Assembly (NCBI RefSeq): GCF_000739655.1
Contig: NZ_BATR01000103.1
Coordinates: 1 to 64,000, forward strand
Origin: Verrucomicrobium sp. BvORR106
GTDB lineage: Bacteria; Verrucomicrobiota; Verrucomicrobiia; Verrucomicrobiales; Verrucomicrobiaceae
DNA length: 64,000 bases
Direction: 5' to 3'
Positions 1 to 10,212 of this stretch are shown in pieces. Positions within the stretch are counted from its first letter, which is position 1. Every line of letters begins with the position of its first letter. The notes under the pieces were generated by a model that saw nothing but the letters and a program-made list of their open reading frames with translations, ran no database searches and had not been told where the DNA came from. A program made the translations under genes and the position numbers.

Positions 1-81
1 CTAGGGAATGCGGAAACAAGAACCGAGACGGTTCTTCTACATTTCCTTGCGCAATACCGAGGATGTCTTGGCAACCAAGCG

Positions 82-1536
<1,455 letters not shown>

Positions 1537-1659
1537 TCGGGATAGGGCTTTGTAAAATCGAAGCAGGTCCGCCCCCCGTCGGCAATGGCGGATTGCCTGA
1601 GTATCCGGCGACTTGGATGGAGTATCTTCGCGCCCCAGTCGGGCTTGGCGGAGGTGCCA

Positions 1660-4191
1660 CTACTTCACGGATTCGAACGTCAGCAGTACCACTTCGCTTG
1701 CCTGGGTTGAGGCACCGCCATCTGCACCTGGAGTGACACGACCCATGATGACCGTTTGTTTGTCCCAGAGGGTGACGCTGGTGGTGATTGCGCCTGAGCC
1801 CGGGCTCGCCTCAGACTTGATGTTAACATCGAGGGTGAAATCCTCAGGGCCAACGACTGGACTGACAATCAAGGATGAATGCGTGGTGCCTTTAAAATCG
1901 AATGGCAGATCCGTACGGTCCACCTTGGTCGTTTCCACCTGTCGTGACAATCGCTCCACGGCAGCATGTTTTTTGATTTCCTTGACCAGAATCTCTGTCT
2001 GCTCTGGCGTCATCACGCCCAACAGCACGAAGTTGTCGGTCTTGGGTGGCAATGTTGTTCCGGCGGATAGGGCGCTGCTTAACGGGACGACTTTCTCGAT
2101 TCCGGAGGAAACCGGTGGCATGAATAGGTTGAACAGTTCTTGTAGCTTCCTGTTGTCCTCAGGAAGGTTCAACTTGAGGGCGATGCCTGAGACGGTCACG
2201 GGCTGGGTTCGAGACGTGTCGGGGTGTTCGTGTCCGGCAGTGCCTTGGCGATTTAGTTCGCGCTCCAAGTCTTCCAACTTGGTGGGGGCTCCAGCCGGTT
2301 TCACCAATCGCGAAGTGACGAACAGAAACAGCCGACAGCGGTCTTCGCCTGCGCCGAGATCAACACAGACAGTCTCTCCATCGGCAAGCGCGATATCAGA
2401 TGAGGTGGTTGATGCAATCACCCGTTCTCCAGCAGGGAGGATGCCGTCCTTAATGATGGCATTGCTCTCAGCGATGCTTCTGCCTGCAAGACGTCGCAAT
2501 TTTGCAGTCATACTGACTTGGACTTTCTTTCCGTCAGCAGTGCGCACAGGCTCGAACGAATTCTGAATGCCGACAAAATTGTCGTCGTTGAGACCCTTGC
2601 CTGCCTCATCAGGACGGCGCACTTCTCGGATGATCTCGACCACTGCCTTCTGGCCCATTCGTGTGGTGACAGAAGGGCTGCTGACCAGATTGACGCCTTT
2701 CTGCTGGCTGAAGAGTCGTATGATGTTCTGGTAGTCGGGATCGCTGAGAATCGCTTCATTGGCCCGACCATTCGCAGTGCGTTTTTCCTGAAGCGTCGCC
2801 AGGGCGGTGCTGGCTGGGCCTCCTTCTTCAGGTGGGGCGAGCAATTCGATCCAACGGGCTTCCAGTAACACTTGGAGGGGGGCGTGGGCGGAGAGTTGAT
2901 CGAGCAGCCGGTCCACGTGGTCCAATTCCGCGGTCGTGGACTTAACGATAAGCATTGAGGACTTCGGAATGAAGACGGCGCTGCCTCCTTCTGGGAAGGA
3001 AATGCCAAGAAACTCGAGGATCTCTTTAGCCGTCTTGCCTTTGAAGTCCTCTCTGGCGGTCATGAAATCAGGCCGTACCCGGTAGGTGCGAATCTGAAGT
3101 TTGGCGTCTCCAGGTTTTGCATCGTTTGGGGTTGTTGACTTCGGTGTCGCCGCGGCTGTTTTTCCTTGCGAAAGAGGTTCCGCAAAACCTATCTGGGCCA
3201 GCAGTACCATCAGCCCAGCCGCCACCAGGGAATAGCCACCCATGAACCAGCGGCTGGTGCGCACTGAGACCGGGTGCCCCTTGAGCAAGGCGTGGATCCT
3301 GGCGCGCAGGTGCCGTGCTGGGCGGGAAGTCGCCATGGCGGATGATGCCATGGGCAGAGGCGCCGCAACGGATTGCGCCGCCACCGTCAGGAGCAGGTCT
3401 GCATAGTCGCTGGCTTCGCCCGGGAATTGAAGAGCTGCGTGATCGCAAATTTCTTCCCTTGCCTGCGCCCATTGAAGAGTGAGAGCGTGAAGGAAAGGAT
3501 TCCACCAGAAGATGGCCCGTAGCAGTCCCAGGATGGCTGCCATCATCGTGTCGCCTCCCAAGCGGTGTTGCTCCTCGTGCCGCAGTACCCAGTTCCACTG
3601 AGCGGCGCTCCAGTCGCGCATGGACCCTTCTGGAATGGCGATGACGGGATGCCACCATCCCGCGACGCAGGGGCTGCCTTTGCCTTTGAAAAGTCGGATC
3701 GGGAAGGTGTTCGCACCTTTAGGGAGGGTTTTCCACTCGGCGGCATCAGGCCGCCGAAGCCGTCTTTGCCAAGAGAGGGCTTGCAGGGTGCTCATCAGGT
3801 GACCGGCCAAGCCCAATGCTGCTCCGGCTACCCACAGCATGCTCAAGAGTTTCATCCCATCCGCCAGAGTCCAGTTTCGCGAGGGCAAGGTGGTTGGTTG
3901 CAGCGGGGGGCTGGAGGAGGGGATGGCCGGTGAAGTTGTTGTTGTTACCTGAATCTTCCAGGTTCCCTGCGAAGATACGGCCGGTGAATCGGCATTCGTC
4001 ACTGCAGGCTTGGGGAGGGCAATGGGAAGCCGTGGCCCGATCCAGGGCGAAATCATCCCCAGACTGATGGATGCCAGGACTGTCCATGCGCGAAACCGGG
4101 CGTCACGGAGAAACCACCGCACGAGTACCCAGCCCATGGCCGTGAAGGCGAGCAGATGGAGGGCGAGATTCCACCAGAGTACCGTGTTCAT
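1660..4191 (-). CDS. M56 (BlaR1/MecR1-type) metallopeptidase fused to tandem secretin-like modules
   Basis: An 843-residue protein. Residues 1-340 form a BlaR1-type M56 membrane peptidase: hydrophobic segments near 8-27, 33-52, 112-132 and 315-335, the zinc motif HEEQH at 205-209, and the downstream acidic ligand region AREEICDHAAL near 245. In BlaR1 relatives the C-terminus is a penicillin sensor. Here there is none; residues about 365-650 (LVSSPSVTTRMGQKAVVEI, ALADGETVCVDLG) and 680-843 (SSLIVSPVVGPEDFTLDVN, TTSVTLWDKQTVIMG) instead resemble the beta-domain of type II/III secretins, apparently twice. The start overlaps the stop of the BlaI-type gene by 4 bp (ATGA), so the two are translationally coupled. 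The M56 call is firm; the secretin resemblance was read by eye. Confidence 0.85.
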   Translation of the reverse strand: MNTVLWWNLALHLLAFTAMGWVLVRWFLRDARFRAWTVLASISLGMISPWIGPRLPIALPKPAVTNADSPAVSSQGTWKIQVTTTTSPAIPSSSPPLQPTTLPSRNWTLADGMKLLSMLWVAGAALGLAGHLMSTLQALSWQRRLRRPDAAEWKTLPKGANTFPIRLFKGKGSPCVAGWWHPVIAIPEGSMRDWSAAQWNWVLRHEEQHRLGGDTMMAAILGLLRAIFWWNPFLHALTLQWAQAREEICDHAALQFPGEASDYADLLLTVAAQSVAAPLPMASSAMATSRPARHLRARIHALLKGHPVSVRTSRWFMGGYSLVAAGLMVLLAQIGFAEPLSQGKTAAATPKSTTPNDAKPGDAKLQIRTYRVRPDFMTAREDFKGKTAKEILEFLGISFPEGGSAVFIPKSSMLIVKSTTAELDHVDRLLDQLSAHAPLQVLLEARWIELLAPPEEGGPASTALATLQEKRTANGRANEAILSDPDYQNIIRLFSQQKGVNLVSSPSVTTRMGQKAVVEIIREVRRPDEAGKGLNDDNFVGIQNSFEPVRTADGKKVQVSMTAKLRRLAGRSIAESNAIIKDGILPAGERVIASTTSSDIALADGETVCVDLGAGEDRCRLFLFVTSRLVKPAGAPTKLEDLERELNRQGTAGHEHPDTSRTQPVTVSGIALKLNLPEDNRKLQELFNLFMPPVSSGIEKVVPLSSALSAGTTLPPKTDNFVLLGVMTPEQTEILVKEIKKHAAVERLSRQVETTKVDRTDLPFDFKGTTHSSLIVSPVVGPEDFTLDVNIKSEASPGSGAITTSVTLWDKQTVIMGRVTPGADGGASTQASEVVLLTFESVK

Positions 4192-4601
4192 GGGCGGGCG
4201 TCCTTTCCAGCTGGCTTTTTGGCCTGAGCCACCATGTCTTTGAGCTCAGTCAGTTCTTTTTCTGAGATTTCCCCGTTCTCCACCAGGCACCGTACCAGGG
4301 CCAGGCTGCTGCCACCAAAGAAGCGCTCCTTCAGTGCGGCCAAGACGCTGCGGCGACCGTGGGACTCGGCGACGGCGGGCACATAGATGTGCGCACGGCT
4401 GGAGTCGTCGCGCTTCACCCAGCCTTTGGTCTCCAGGCGGGTGAGTTGGGTTTGTAAGGTGGCCCGGGAGATGGGCTCCTGCCGGTCCGCATTCACGGCC
4501 TCCAGCAGATCATTGAGCGAGGTCGGAGCCAGCCGCCAGAGCTGATCCATGATGGCCTGCTCCGAAGAGGAGAGCGCTGCTGGTGCCGATTTTTTGGACA
4601 T
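4188..4601 (-). CDS. BlaI/MecI/CopY-type transcriptional repressor
   Basis: A 137-residue winged-helix repressor of the BlaI/MecI family. Visible features are SSSEQAIMDQLWRLAPTSLND at the N-terminus, the recognition-helix region ISRATLQTQLTRLETKGWV, and the wing (VKRDDSSRAHIYVPAV). The C-terminal part is the family's dimerisation region. ATG at 4601 is preferred; an in-frame TTG at 4637 would add 12 residues but lies inside the operator region. In the family the repressor is cleaved or inactivated through the partner M56 protein, which is encoded immediately downstream with a 4-bp overlap. It probably represses its own operon through the two GACA-AA-TGTC sites upstream. Confidence 0.9.
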   Translation of the reverse strand: MSKKSAPAALSSSEQAIMDQLWRLAPTSLNDLLEAVNADRQEPISRATLQTQLTRLETKGWVKRDDSSRAHIYVPAVAESHGRRSVLAALKERFFGGSSLALVRCLVENGEISEKELTELKDMVAQAKKPAGKDARP

Positions 4602-4616
4602 GCGGAGATTCTTGCC

Positions 4617-4626
4617 GACAAATGTC
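4617..4626 (-). promoter_or_regulatory. Candidate BlaI-type operator, proximal
   Basis: GACAAATGTC is a dyad (GACA/TGTC arms, 2-bp centre) 15 bp upstream of the repressor start. It has the same layout as the TACA-N2-TGTA core of BlaI/MecI boxes, with G:C instead of T:A at the outer base. An identical second copy lies at 4650-4659. Confidence 0.55.
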
Positions 4627-4649
4627 AGAGTTGGCAAGATTAAAAGTAA

Positions 4650-4659
4650 GACAAATGTC
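4650..4659 (-). promoter_or_regulatory. Candidate BlaI-type operator, distal
   Basis: A second exact copy of the GACAAATGTC dyad, 33 bp from the first (about three helical turns), consistent with cooperative repressor binding over the promoter of the blaI-type/M56 operon. Confidence 0.55.
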
Positions 4660-4806
4660 GGATGTTGTGGCCGCGCTAAGGCAACTTCGGAGACCTTCCC
4701 TTGTCACGGGCGAGTGATGCTCTAGGGCTCGACTGTAGTCCGGCCCATGAAGTCGACGCCGGAAACCGGGTGAAGATGCACCTCGTCTCAGCACCTCCTG
4801 ATCACG

Positions 4807-5319
4807 TCACTCATAATTCTGCCCGCACCATGAGAACTCGGAGATCATCTCCCAAGTGACTCGGAATATTTCAGCTGGCTCACGATCAAGGTTCTTCGGG
4901 TCAGCAGAGGTGAGCGAGCCATCTGAGGCAACACAGACAACTGGTCCTGGCACATAGCTTCGTCCAGTGTCATCCCCCTCGACCCAGCCACCCAGTGCCC
5001 CTGTGGTGCCGCACTCGATGTAGGTGCATGGATCGAAATTGTACCAGTATCGTCCGCTGGGAGCGGAGATGCCGAAATACCGCTGTTCATCCTTGAGTTG
5101 ACCATTCTGGTCCATTTGCTGCAGGTCTTCAATTTGTTGTCCCACCTCAATCTTCCATTTCAGGTAGCCAGCATTTGCGTCGACATCAACAGCGTCGCCG
5201 GGACCTTCGAATGCGTCTCGTAACAAGGAAAAGAACTCGCTTAAGGCCAGACTCTCGTTGCTGGCGAATTTTCCGGCACGTCTGATCAAAGCAGAGAGAT
5301 AGATCTCAAGGGGAGGCAT
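4807..5319 (-). CDS. Conserved hypothetical protein
   Basis: A 170-residue soluble protein that I do not recognise. The acidic, aromatic-rich C-terminal half contains YWYNFDPCTYIECG, GGWVEGDDTGR and the ending FSWCGQNYE, motifs I associate with a widespread family of uncharacterised bacterial proteins. ATG at 5319 is preceded by AGGA at a suitable spacing; an upstream TTG at 5394 would extend the frame by 25 residues. It is the first gene of the block of small minus-strand genes that runs to 12.5 kb. Confidence 0.7.
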   Translation of the reverse strand: MPPLEIYLSALIRRAGKFASNESLALSEFFSLLRDAFEGPGDAVDVDANAGYLKWKIEVGQQIEDLQQMDQNGQLKDEQRYFGISAPSGRYWYNFDPCTYIECGTTGALGGWVEGDDTGRSYVPGPVVCVASDGSLTSADPKNLDREPAEIFRVTWEMISEFSWCGQNYE

Positions 5320-5445
5320 GGTCTTTTCCTGCTTCTCCTTAGTGAGAGCTGCGATGTGTTTGTAAAAGTCCCGGTTCGTGTTCACAGAATGCAAACAGGC
5401 AATTTGAAAGTGAAGGTGACGCAGGCGGAACGCCGGGCATCAGGG

Positions 5446-5784
5446 CTATTTAGCTTCCGTCTTGCGGGCCAAGTGTGCCAGAGCTCCCGCTACCGCCAGT
5501 GAAAAGGGGACGAGGAGCATGATGTATCCCAAATAGACGGCTGCTGTTGCGATTCCCCATTTATTTCTACTTTGATGAATGGCGGCATCGATAGCATTCG
5601 CGAGGGTGTAGGGAAGCCCGAGTGTGAGCAAGGTCGTGCTGAAGACACGCTGGAATCTTCTTTTGCGCGGAGATGGCCAGGATTGCTTCCGAAAAGTTCG
5701 CGCAGCCAAGATGACGCTCAGGCAGAGCGGAGCACCCTGGACAAGACCAGCGAAAGTGCCGGAGATGAGATCTGCAGTCGTCAT
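5446..5784 (-). CDS. Small integral membrane protein, unknown
   Basis: 112 residues with three hydrophobic segments (about 8-27, 46-66 and 80-105) separated by a basic loop RKQSWPSPRKRR. No recognisable family. ATG start at 5784. It lies 30 bp downstream of the ankyrin gene on the same strand. Confidence 0.6.
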   Translation of the reverse strand: MTTADLISGTFAGLVQGAPLCLSVILAARTFRKQSWPSPRKRRFQRVFSTTLLTLGLPYTLANAIDAAIHQSRNKWGIATAAVYLGYIMLLVPFSLAVAGALAHLARKTEAK

Positions 5785-5814
5785 GGTCGGTTCTTCCGTG
5801 AGGTGGCCCAGTTG

Positions 5815-6216
5815 CTAAATCGCAGGAAATTGTTCGCCAATGAACTTCAACATCTTATCGCAGCGGTATTCTACCAAGTAGTCATGGAGGGAATCTCCAC
5901 TTTCGTTCGCTTGATTCAAATCTGCACCGTGGTTGACCAGCCACAAGAACAAGTCGTGGTAGCCGAGTTGTGCGACTTCGAACAAAAGGGGCGTTCCAAA
6001 CTTGTTCGACGCATTTAATGATGCCCCTTGGGCATGCAACCACTCGACGCCGGATAAATGGTCCTCAATCGCAAGAAAGTGCAGGACCGTCTCTCCAATG
6101 CCATTGCGCTCCTCCAGAAGATGGGGGTGAGTGCGGAGAAGGGCTGCCGCACTTGAGAAGTCACCTTGGGAGACCATGTTGCGGAGCTGATACCATTCTG
6201 GACTGGTCGTGCTCAT
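5815..6216 (-). CDS. Ankyrin-repeat protein
   Basis: 133 residues. Ankyrin units are visible as GETVLHFLAIEDHLSGVEWL, ALHAQGASLNASNKFGTPLL-like turns, and WLVNHGADLNQANESGDSLH, giving about three repeats with typical GA-LN turns. No signal peptide, so cytoplasmic. The start overlaps the stop of the upstream YqeY-like gene by 4 bp (ATGA), so these two are translationally coupled. Short ankyrin proteins of this type often act as binding or immunity proteins; no partner is evident here. Confidence 0.8.
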   Translation of the reverse strand: MSTTSPEWYQLRNMVSQGDFSSAAALLRTHPHLLEERNGIGETVLHFLAIEDHLSGVEWLHAQGASLNASNKFGTPLLFEVAQLGYHDLFLWLVNHGADLNQANESGDSLHDYLVEYRCDKMLKFIGEQFPAI

Positions 6217-6617
6217 GCGACAAGATCACTATCTCTTGTTTTTGAGTTGCTCTCTGCCTCCAGGAGTGCGCTGAGCACCGTGACTTGGGAGGTCAGAACG
6301 GCCGCTTCTTCGCTCCTCCCGAGTTTTGCGTACTCCCCAGCCGCTTCACTCCGCTCTTGGATCTCCCGCTCAATGAGCTCGGCCACGGCCTTGGAGCTCA
6401 GAATCAGACGGGAGACTTCGCCAGCACCAAGACCGCTGACGCTTCCGGCAATGACGGAGCTTGTGTTCGCGAGAGGCGTCGTTGCGGGTGGGGCCTCGGC
6501 ATTCTCGATGGCAGCCAAAGTCTCGCGGAAGACGGCAATGAGGTGGCGCTGCCGTGACCCAAGCGCCTCCCGAAGTTTGACTCGGAGCAATGCCTTCCAT
6601 TCTTCGACCGTCTTCAT
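6213..6617 (-). CDS. GatB/YqeY domain-like protein
   Basis: 134 residues, entirely helical in appearance. The N-terminal stretch LLRVKLREALGSRQRHLIAV with RETLAAIENAEAP, and the later QERSEAAGEYAKLGRSEEA, match the layout of YqeY proteins, which carry the tRNA-binding-like tail domain of GatB. It is a little shorter than the usual 145-150 residues. It overlaps the downstream ankyrin gene by 4 bp. The cellular role of YqeY is not settled. Confidence 0.7.
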   Translation of the reverse strand: MKTVEEWKALLRVKLREALGSRQRHLIAVFRETLAAIENAEAPPATTPLANTSSVIAGSVSGLGAGEVSRLILSSKAVAELIEREIQERSEAAGEYAKLGRSEEAAVLTSQVTVLSALLEAESNSKTRDSDLVA

Positions 6618-6672
6618 GGGTGCAATCTAGCCGATTTGCGGACGGTGGGTCAAACTGAAGGTTGCGGTGCTT

Positions 6673-6993
6673 CTATTCCGGAGCATCCACAAACAGTTCC
6701 CGATACCACTTGTTGTGCTCGTCAGCGGAGTAGCCAAAGCCCGCAGCCACAAACAGATCCCTCCAATCCCGCTTGGCGAGTTCAAAAATCGGGCCTTCTG
6801 CGGTGCCTGGACGGGAGAGCAGCTTCATGATGGCAAAGCGAATGCGGTCCATTCCCGCAGAGTCACTGTTCTCATGAAACGGAATGTTTTCCGATGCCTC
6901 GGCGAGCAGGCGATTTTTGACATGGGTGCATCGAGGCTCATCGAAAAGCCGGGCCGCGACTTTCTCACATCGTCTGGACAAGGGGATTGGCAT
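6673..6993 (-). CDS. Conserved hypothetical protein
   Basis: 106 residues, no membrane segment. The C-terminal half, with LAKRDWRDLFVAAGFG followed by DEHNKWYREL, resembles a recurrent family of uncharacterised proteins ending in a WRDLLVAAGF-type motif. No function can be assigned. ATG start at 6993. Confidence 0.6.
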   Translation of the reverse strand: MPIPLSRRCEKVAARLFDEPRCTHVKNRLLAEASENIPFHENSDSAGMDRIRFAIMKLLSRPGTAEGPIFELAKRDWRDLFVAAGFGYSADEHNKWYRELFVDAPE

Positions 6994-7086
6994 GAAGAGG
7001 ATCGCGATTTGGCTGGAGAAAGCGCATTAGGTCCGCGTGATTCAGAAGGACTCAAGTGTTCGCGTCAGTGCGTAGGGATACTTTGG

Positions 7087-7686
7087 TCATTTGGGTTCAG
7101 CAGAGGAAGCAAAGAACGGGTAGAGCCGACGTTCCTCGCCAATCTCATCGGTCTTCACTTCGGGCTCCCCGCCACGCCTGCCTGACCAGATGGGGCCGTA
7201 TGAGGTGAAGCCCCGCAGGCCGACGATGACGGCTGGGGCGTTGGTGTTGAATTGAAGTTCCTTTGCAGCCTGATCGGCGGCTGTCCAGGCTAGCTTTGCC
7301 AGCGTTTCGCGCGTCTCTGCATCTTTGTGACTTTTCAGTTTGGGCACCTGGACGATGAAGGCAATCGAGTCTGGATTGTGACGGCAATAGGTGACGAAAT
7401 CCGCGCTCAAAGCGAAGGACCCACCACTGCTTCCGGTGAAGTGGTCGGCGTGCAGAGTCTTGATGATTGAAGCGAACTTCTCTGCCGCCCGTTTGGCTGG
7501 TATCGAATTGCCGTGAGCCACGCCATCAGAACTGGTGGAGATCAGGGAGTTTGGCTCCTGAAATTCCATCTTGCCTGGGTAGTCCTTGCGGTCGCTGACG
7601 AAATACCCGACAACCAGGCAAATGGCGAGAAGGGCGGCACCAGAGACGAGTTTCTTGACGAGTATGGAAGCGAGCTTTTTAAGCAT
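7087..7686 (-). CDS. Membrane-anchored hypothetical protein
   Basis: 199 residues with one N-terminal membrane segment (about 12-28, LVSGAALLAICLVVGYFVS) and a soluble remainder probably outside the cytoplasmic membrane. No domain recognised; the ending LYPFFASSAEPK and the internal VGLRGFTSYGPIW give no clear family. Confidence 0.55.
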   Translation of the reverse strand: MLKKLASILVKKLVSGAALLAICLVVGYFVSDRKDYPGKMEFQEPNSLISTSSDGVAHGNSIPAKRAAEKFASIIKTLHADHFTGSSGGSFALSADFVTYCRHNPDSIAFIVQVPKLKSHKDAETRETLAKLAWTAADQAAKELQFNTNAPAVIVGLRGFTSYGPIWSGRRGGEPEVKTDEIGEERRLYPFFASSAEPK

Positions 7687-7753
7687 GATCGATATCAGGG
7701 GAGATGACGTCAGCGGAGGTGTCTGCTATGAAAGTGAAGGGCATTCAGTCTGC

Positions 7754-8113
7754 TCATGATTTGCTCCTCAAGATCTTCTCCATCGCTTTGCCCTTCGCAA
7801 GTTCGTCCACCAGCTTGTCCAGATAGCGGATCTCCCGCATGATCGGCTCTTCGATGTCTTCCACGCGAACGCCGCAAACCACGCCCTTGATCAGGGTGCG
7901 TGAGGGGTTCATCCCGGGAGCCTCATTGAAGAACGTTTCGAAGTCCTTCTGGGCTTCCAGCAGTGCATCCACCTCTTGCTGGCTATAGCCGGTCAGCCAA
8001 AGAATGATGGCATCAACTTCCTGCTTGGTCCGTCCCTTCTTTTCTGCCTTGGCGATGTAGAGAGGGTAGACACTCGCGAAGCTGGTCGTGTAAATGCGAT
8101 GCTTGGTGGTCAT
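7754..8113 (-). CDS. DUF2200 domain protein
   Basis: 119 residues. [58 protein letters not shown] and the C-terminal [18 protein letters not shown]-type segment are characteristic of DUF2200. Function unknown; members resemble small DNA-binding or DUF1801-like cytosolic proteins and are common in accessory regions. ATG at 8113 fits the family start; the frame continues 15 codons upstream without support. Confidence 0.85.
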   Translation of the reverse strand: MTTKHRIYTTSFASVYPLYIAKAEKKGRTKQEVDAIILWLTGYSQQEVDALLEAQKDFETFFNEAPGMNPSRTLIKGVVCGVRVEDIEEPIMREIRYLDKLVDELAKGKAMEKILRSKS

Positions 8114-8224
8114 GCGGAATGGAAGCTGGTGGAGTTGCGCGAAAGCAATTTGCGACACTTCTGGACGGTTCCAGTACTTCGAGGCAGAAGTGAAGGTCTG
8201 GAACTAAAATCAGCGACCGTCCCT

Positions 8225-8608
8225 TCAGGATGTCTGAAGCGCCGTTGGCAGTGGAGCGACTTCCATAGCTTTGATCAAGCCGTTTGCGACGGTGAAACGA
8301 TGAGCCACCACGTTATCCGCAAGCAACGTCCCAGACAAGTCGAGTACCACCTGATGCACCTGCACTAAAACGCAACCGTCGTCTTCCTCATGAAAGGCGA
8401 CCGGTTCGACGTGAGGATCAATCTCACTCCACTGTTCTGACCAGTAAGCGCGAACTTCCGCGGGGCCCTGGACAAATCCGCCCTTGAAAGCTTTCGGCCA
8501 AGTCACGTCAGGTGTCATGAGGGCGAGCGCGGCGTCAATGTTGCGTGCATTGAATGCCGCATAGGCGGCGCGAAGTACTTCGATTTTCGACGGAGATAGG
8601 TCAGGCAT
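8225..8608 (-). CDS. SnoaL-like / NTF2-fold protein
   Basis: 127 residues of an NTF2-like single domain. The opening LRAAYAAFNARNIDAALALM followed by TPDVTWPKAF and the GPAEVRAYW motif are typical of the ketosteroid-isomerase-like/SnoaL superfamily. Small proteins of this fold bind or isomerise hydrophobic ligands, but no substrate can be inferred. ATG start at 8608. Confidence 0.8.
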   Translation of the reverse strand: MPDLSPSKIEVLRAAYAAFNARNIDAALALMTPDVTWPKAFKGGFVQGPAEVRAYWSEQWSEIDPHVEPVAFHEEDDGCVLVQVHQVVLDLSGTLLADNVVAHRFTVANGLIKAMEVAPLPTALQTS

Positions 8609-8705
8609 GGGGGTGGGGGAAATGAAGGGAAAGGTGTTTTTACACGTGGCAATATACGTTTAGAGAGGAGTAAGTGGACTGGTAGGAGGGGGGCGTGGTA
8701 CATCC

Positions 8706-9188
8706 TCAGTCATTTGGATCCCTCTCAGGGGAGTCTGGAGTCAGGTCGAGGTTCAGTGGTAGGTTTCGCTGGACAAGAGCGCGCATGACGGAAACGGGAA
8801 GCTCGAACGAGCATGACTGCGGAGGGACCGCAAATTCGCAAAAGATGTCCGCCTGATACTTGGTTGTGAGGCGTTGCCACAGATCCGGGGCTTCAGGCAG
8901 CCTGCTCAACATGTACTCGACGCCTTCATGCCAAAGCGAATCGGGAGCTCCCCGGATGACCCACAACCAGGAACCATGCCGGCTGGTCATTTCGGTGCCA
9001 TCGGGCAGTGTGAGAATTGTATTGGGGGCGTTCGATGAGGTCGGCTCAATCCCAAGCAATTCGGTCAATTCGGTCGGGTGCTCATCGGTGCTGAAGAAGC
9101 GCAGCGAAATCTCTGGCGCAGGAGGTGGGTCACCGAAAAACGCCTGCTCGATGAAGGTTCCTAATGTTTGGGAGTCTGTATCAGGCAT
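8706..9188 (-). CDS. DUF4279-like protein
   Basis: 160 residues. The pattern ISLRFFSTDEHPTELTELLG, then IEPTSSNA, a WLWVIRG strand, a helix with LWHEGVEYMLSRLP, and a late CSFELPVSVMRALVQRNLPL matches the DUF4279 layout (a family sometimes found as immunity-type proteins). The function here is unknown. ATG start at 9188. Confidence 0.7.
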   Translation of the reverse strand: MPDTDSQTLGTFIEQAFFGDPPPAPEISLRFFSTDEHPTELTELLGIEPTSSNAPNTILTLPDGTEMTSRHGSWLWVIRGAPDSLWHEGVEYMLSRLPEAPDLWQRLTTKYQADIFCEFAVPPQSCSFELPVSVMRALVQRNLPLNLDLTPDSPERDPND

Positions 9189-9284
9189 GGCGGGCTTTGG
9201 GGTGAAGTGGAAAGCATGGAAGCACAGATTGTGTAAACATCGCCAGCACCGAATTATTTGACGACGGGACGCCGTGGAATCTGG

Positions 9285-9665
9285 TCAAGGTGATGAGGTC
9301 GCCGGCGTGTTACCTCGGCGGATGCAGACTATCATCATGGCGGAGCATGACGCAATCACCGGGAGAGATGGCGCTATCAAAGTCTTCCACAATGGTTCAG
9401 AAGCGGCTGTGCCATCTTGGTCGATGGCAATGAAATCGATGTGGTGAATGTAGGCGGAAAAGCCGAGCGGGACGATTGAGGCTACGATGGCAATACGTGC
9501 CAGCAGTTGCGCCTTGCCCAGCCAAGGTCCGGTGCGTGCAACCAGGGAGGCTCCGAAAGCGAGAATGGAGAGAACGGACGCGAGGGCGAAGCAGCTCCAA
9601 GCTGTCAGCCACCAAATGGGAGCGACTTCATCAGAGGGGGATGTTGTAGCAAGGAGGTGCACCAT
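9285..9665 (-). CDS. Integral membrane protein, unknown
   Basis: 126 residues with three hydrophobic segments (about 18-43, 55-73 and 92-112), no charged catalytic motif, and a short tail. No family recognised. ATG start at 9665. Confidence 0.55.
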   Translation of the reverse strand: MVHLLATTSPSDEVAPIWWLTAWSCFALASVLSILAFGASLVARTGPWLGKAQLLARIAIVASIVPLGFSAYIHHIDFIAIDQDGTAASEPLWKTLIAPSLPVIASCSAMMIVCIRRGNTPATSSP

Positions 9666-9718
9666 CAGTTGAGGGTTGGTTTGAGGGCCGTTCTCCGTGA
9701 AGATCTAGGCGGCGGGCA

Positions 9719-10174
9719 TCAAGTGCAGGACTTATCCAATGTGTCACTGTTGGATTGTTCTGCTTCTTGGTACTCGTACCCAGGAGGTGTGAATGCCTGT
9801 TTGATTCGGGCGACGATCTCAATCTGTCGACCTCGTGTCCATTCTGGCAAGGTCGCCCATTGCTCACGGGATGGGAAGTAAATCACATGGTGCGCCTTGC
9901 CGCAGAGCATCTCTCCATTTATCCAAATGCGCTCCCAGTGTCCTTTGACCATTTCTTCGTAGTACATTTCATCCCTGCCTCGGTGCCCCGCGCGCCATCC
10001 GCGTTTCAGATCTTGATGCCGTGAAAAGTAACCGCAAACCAATACAATGCCGAGCAGACCACCGATCGCGGATAGCACCAGTAGAGGGGAGTGGTTCCAT
10101 GCACACATCACGACGATTGCTGCGATCCAAAGAACAAAGAAGGAAACTGCAACGTATTTGATGATGGCTTTCAC
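9719..10174 (-). CDS. Membrane protein, unknown
   Basis: 151 residues. Two N-terminal membrane segments (about 6-24 and 30-50) are followed by a soluble domain of about 100 residues rich in Trp, Tyr and charged residues (GRDEMYYEEMVKGHWERIW). A GTG start at 10174 is the only upstream start in this frame. No family recognised. Confidence 0.55.
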   Translation of the reverse strand: MKAIIKYVAVSFFVLWIAAIVVMCAWNHSPLLVLSAIGGLLGIVLVCGYFSRHQDLKRGWRAGHRGRDEMYYEEMVKGHWERIWINGEMLCGKAHHVIYFPSREQWATLPEWTRGRQIEIVARIKQAFTPPGYEYQEAEQSNSDTLDKSCT

Positions 10175-10212
10175 GCGATGCGAGGATTCACTGCGGCGAT
10201 TGTATGGGCGAG

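Noticed and set aside
1-81. Possible 3' end of a plus-strand gene (MRKQEPRRFF...)
   Set aside because: The frame has a stop at 2-4 and only 24 codons to TAA at 82; nothing supports it as coding.
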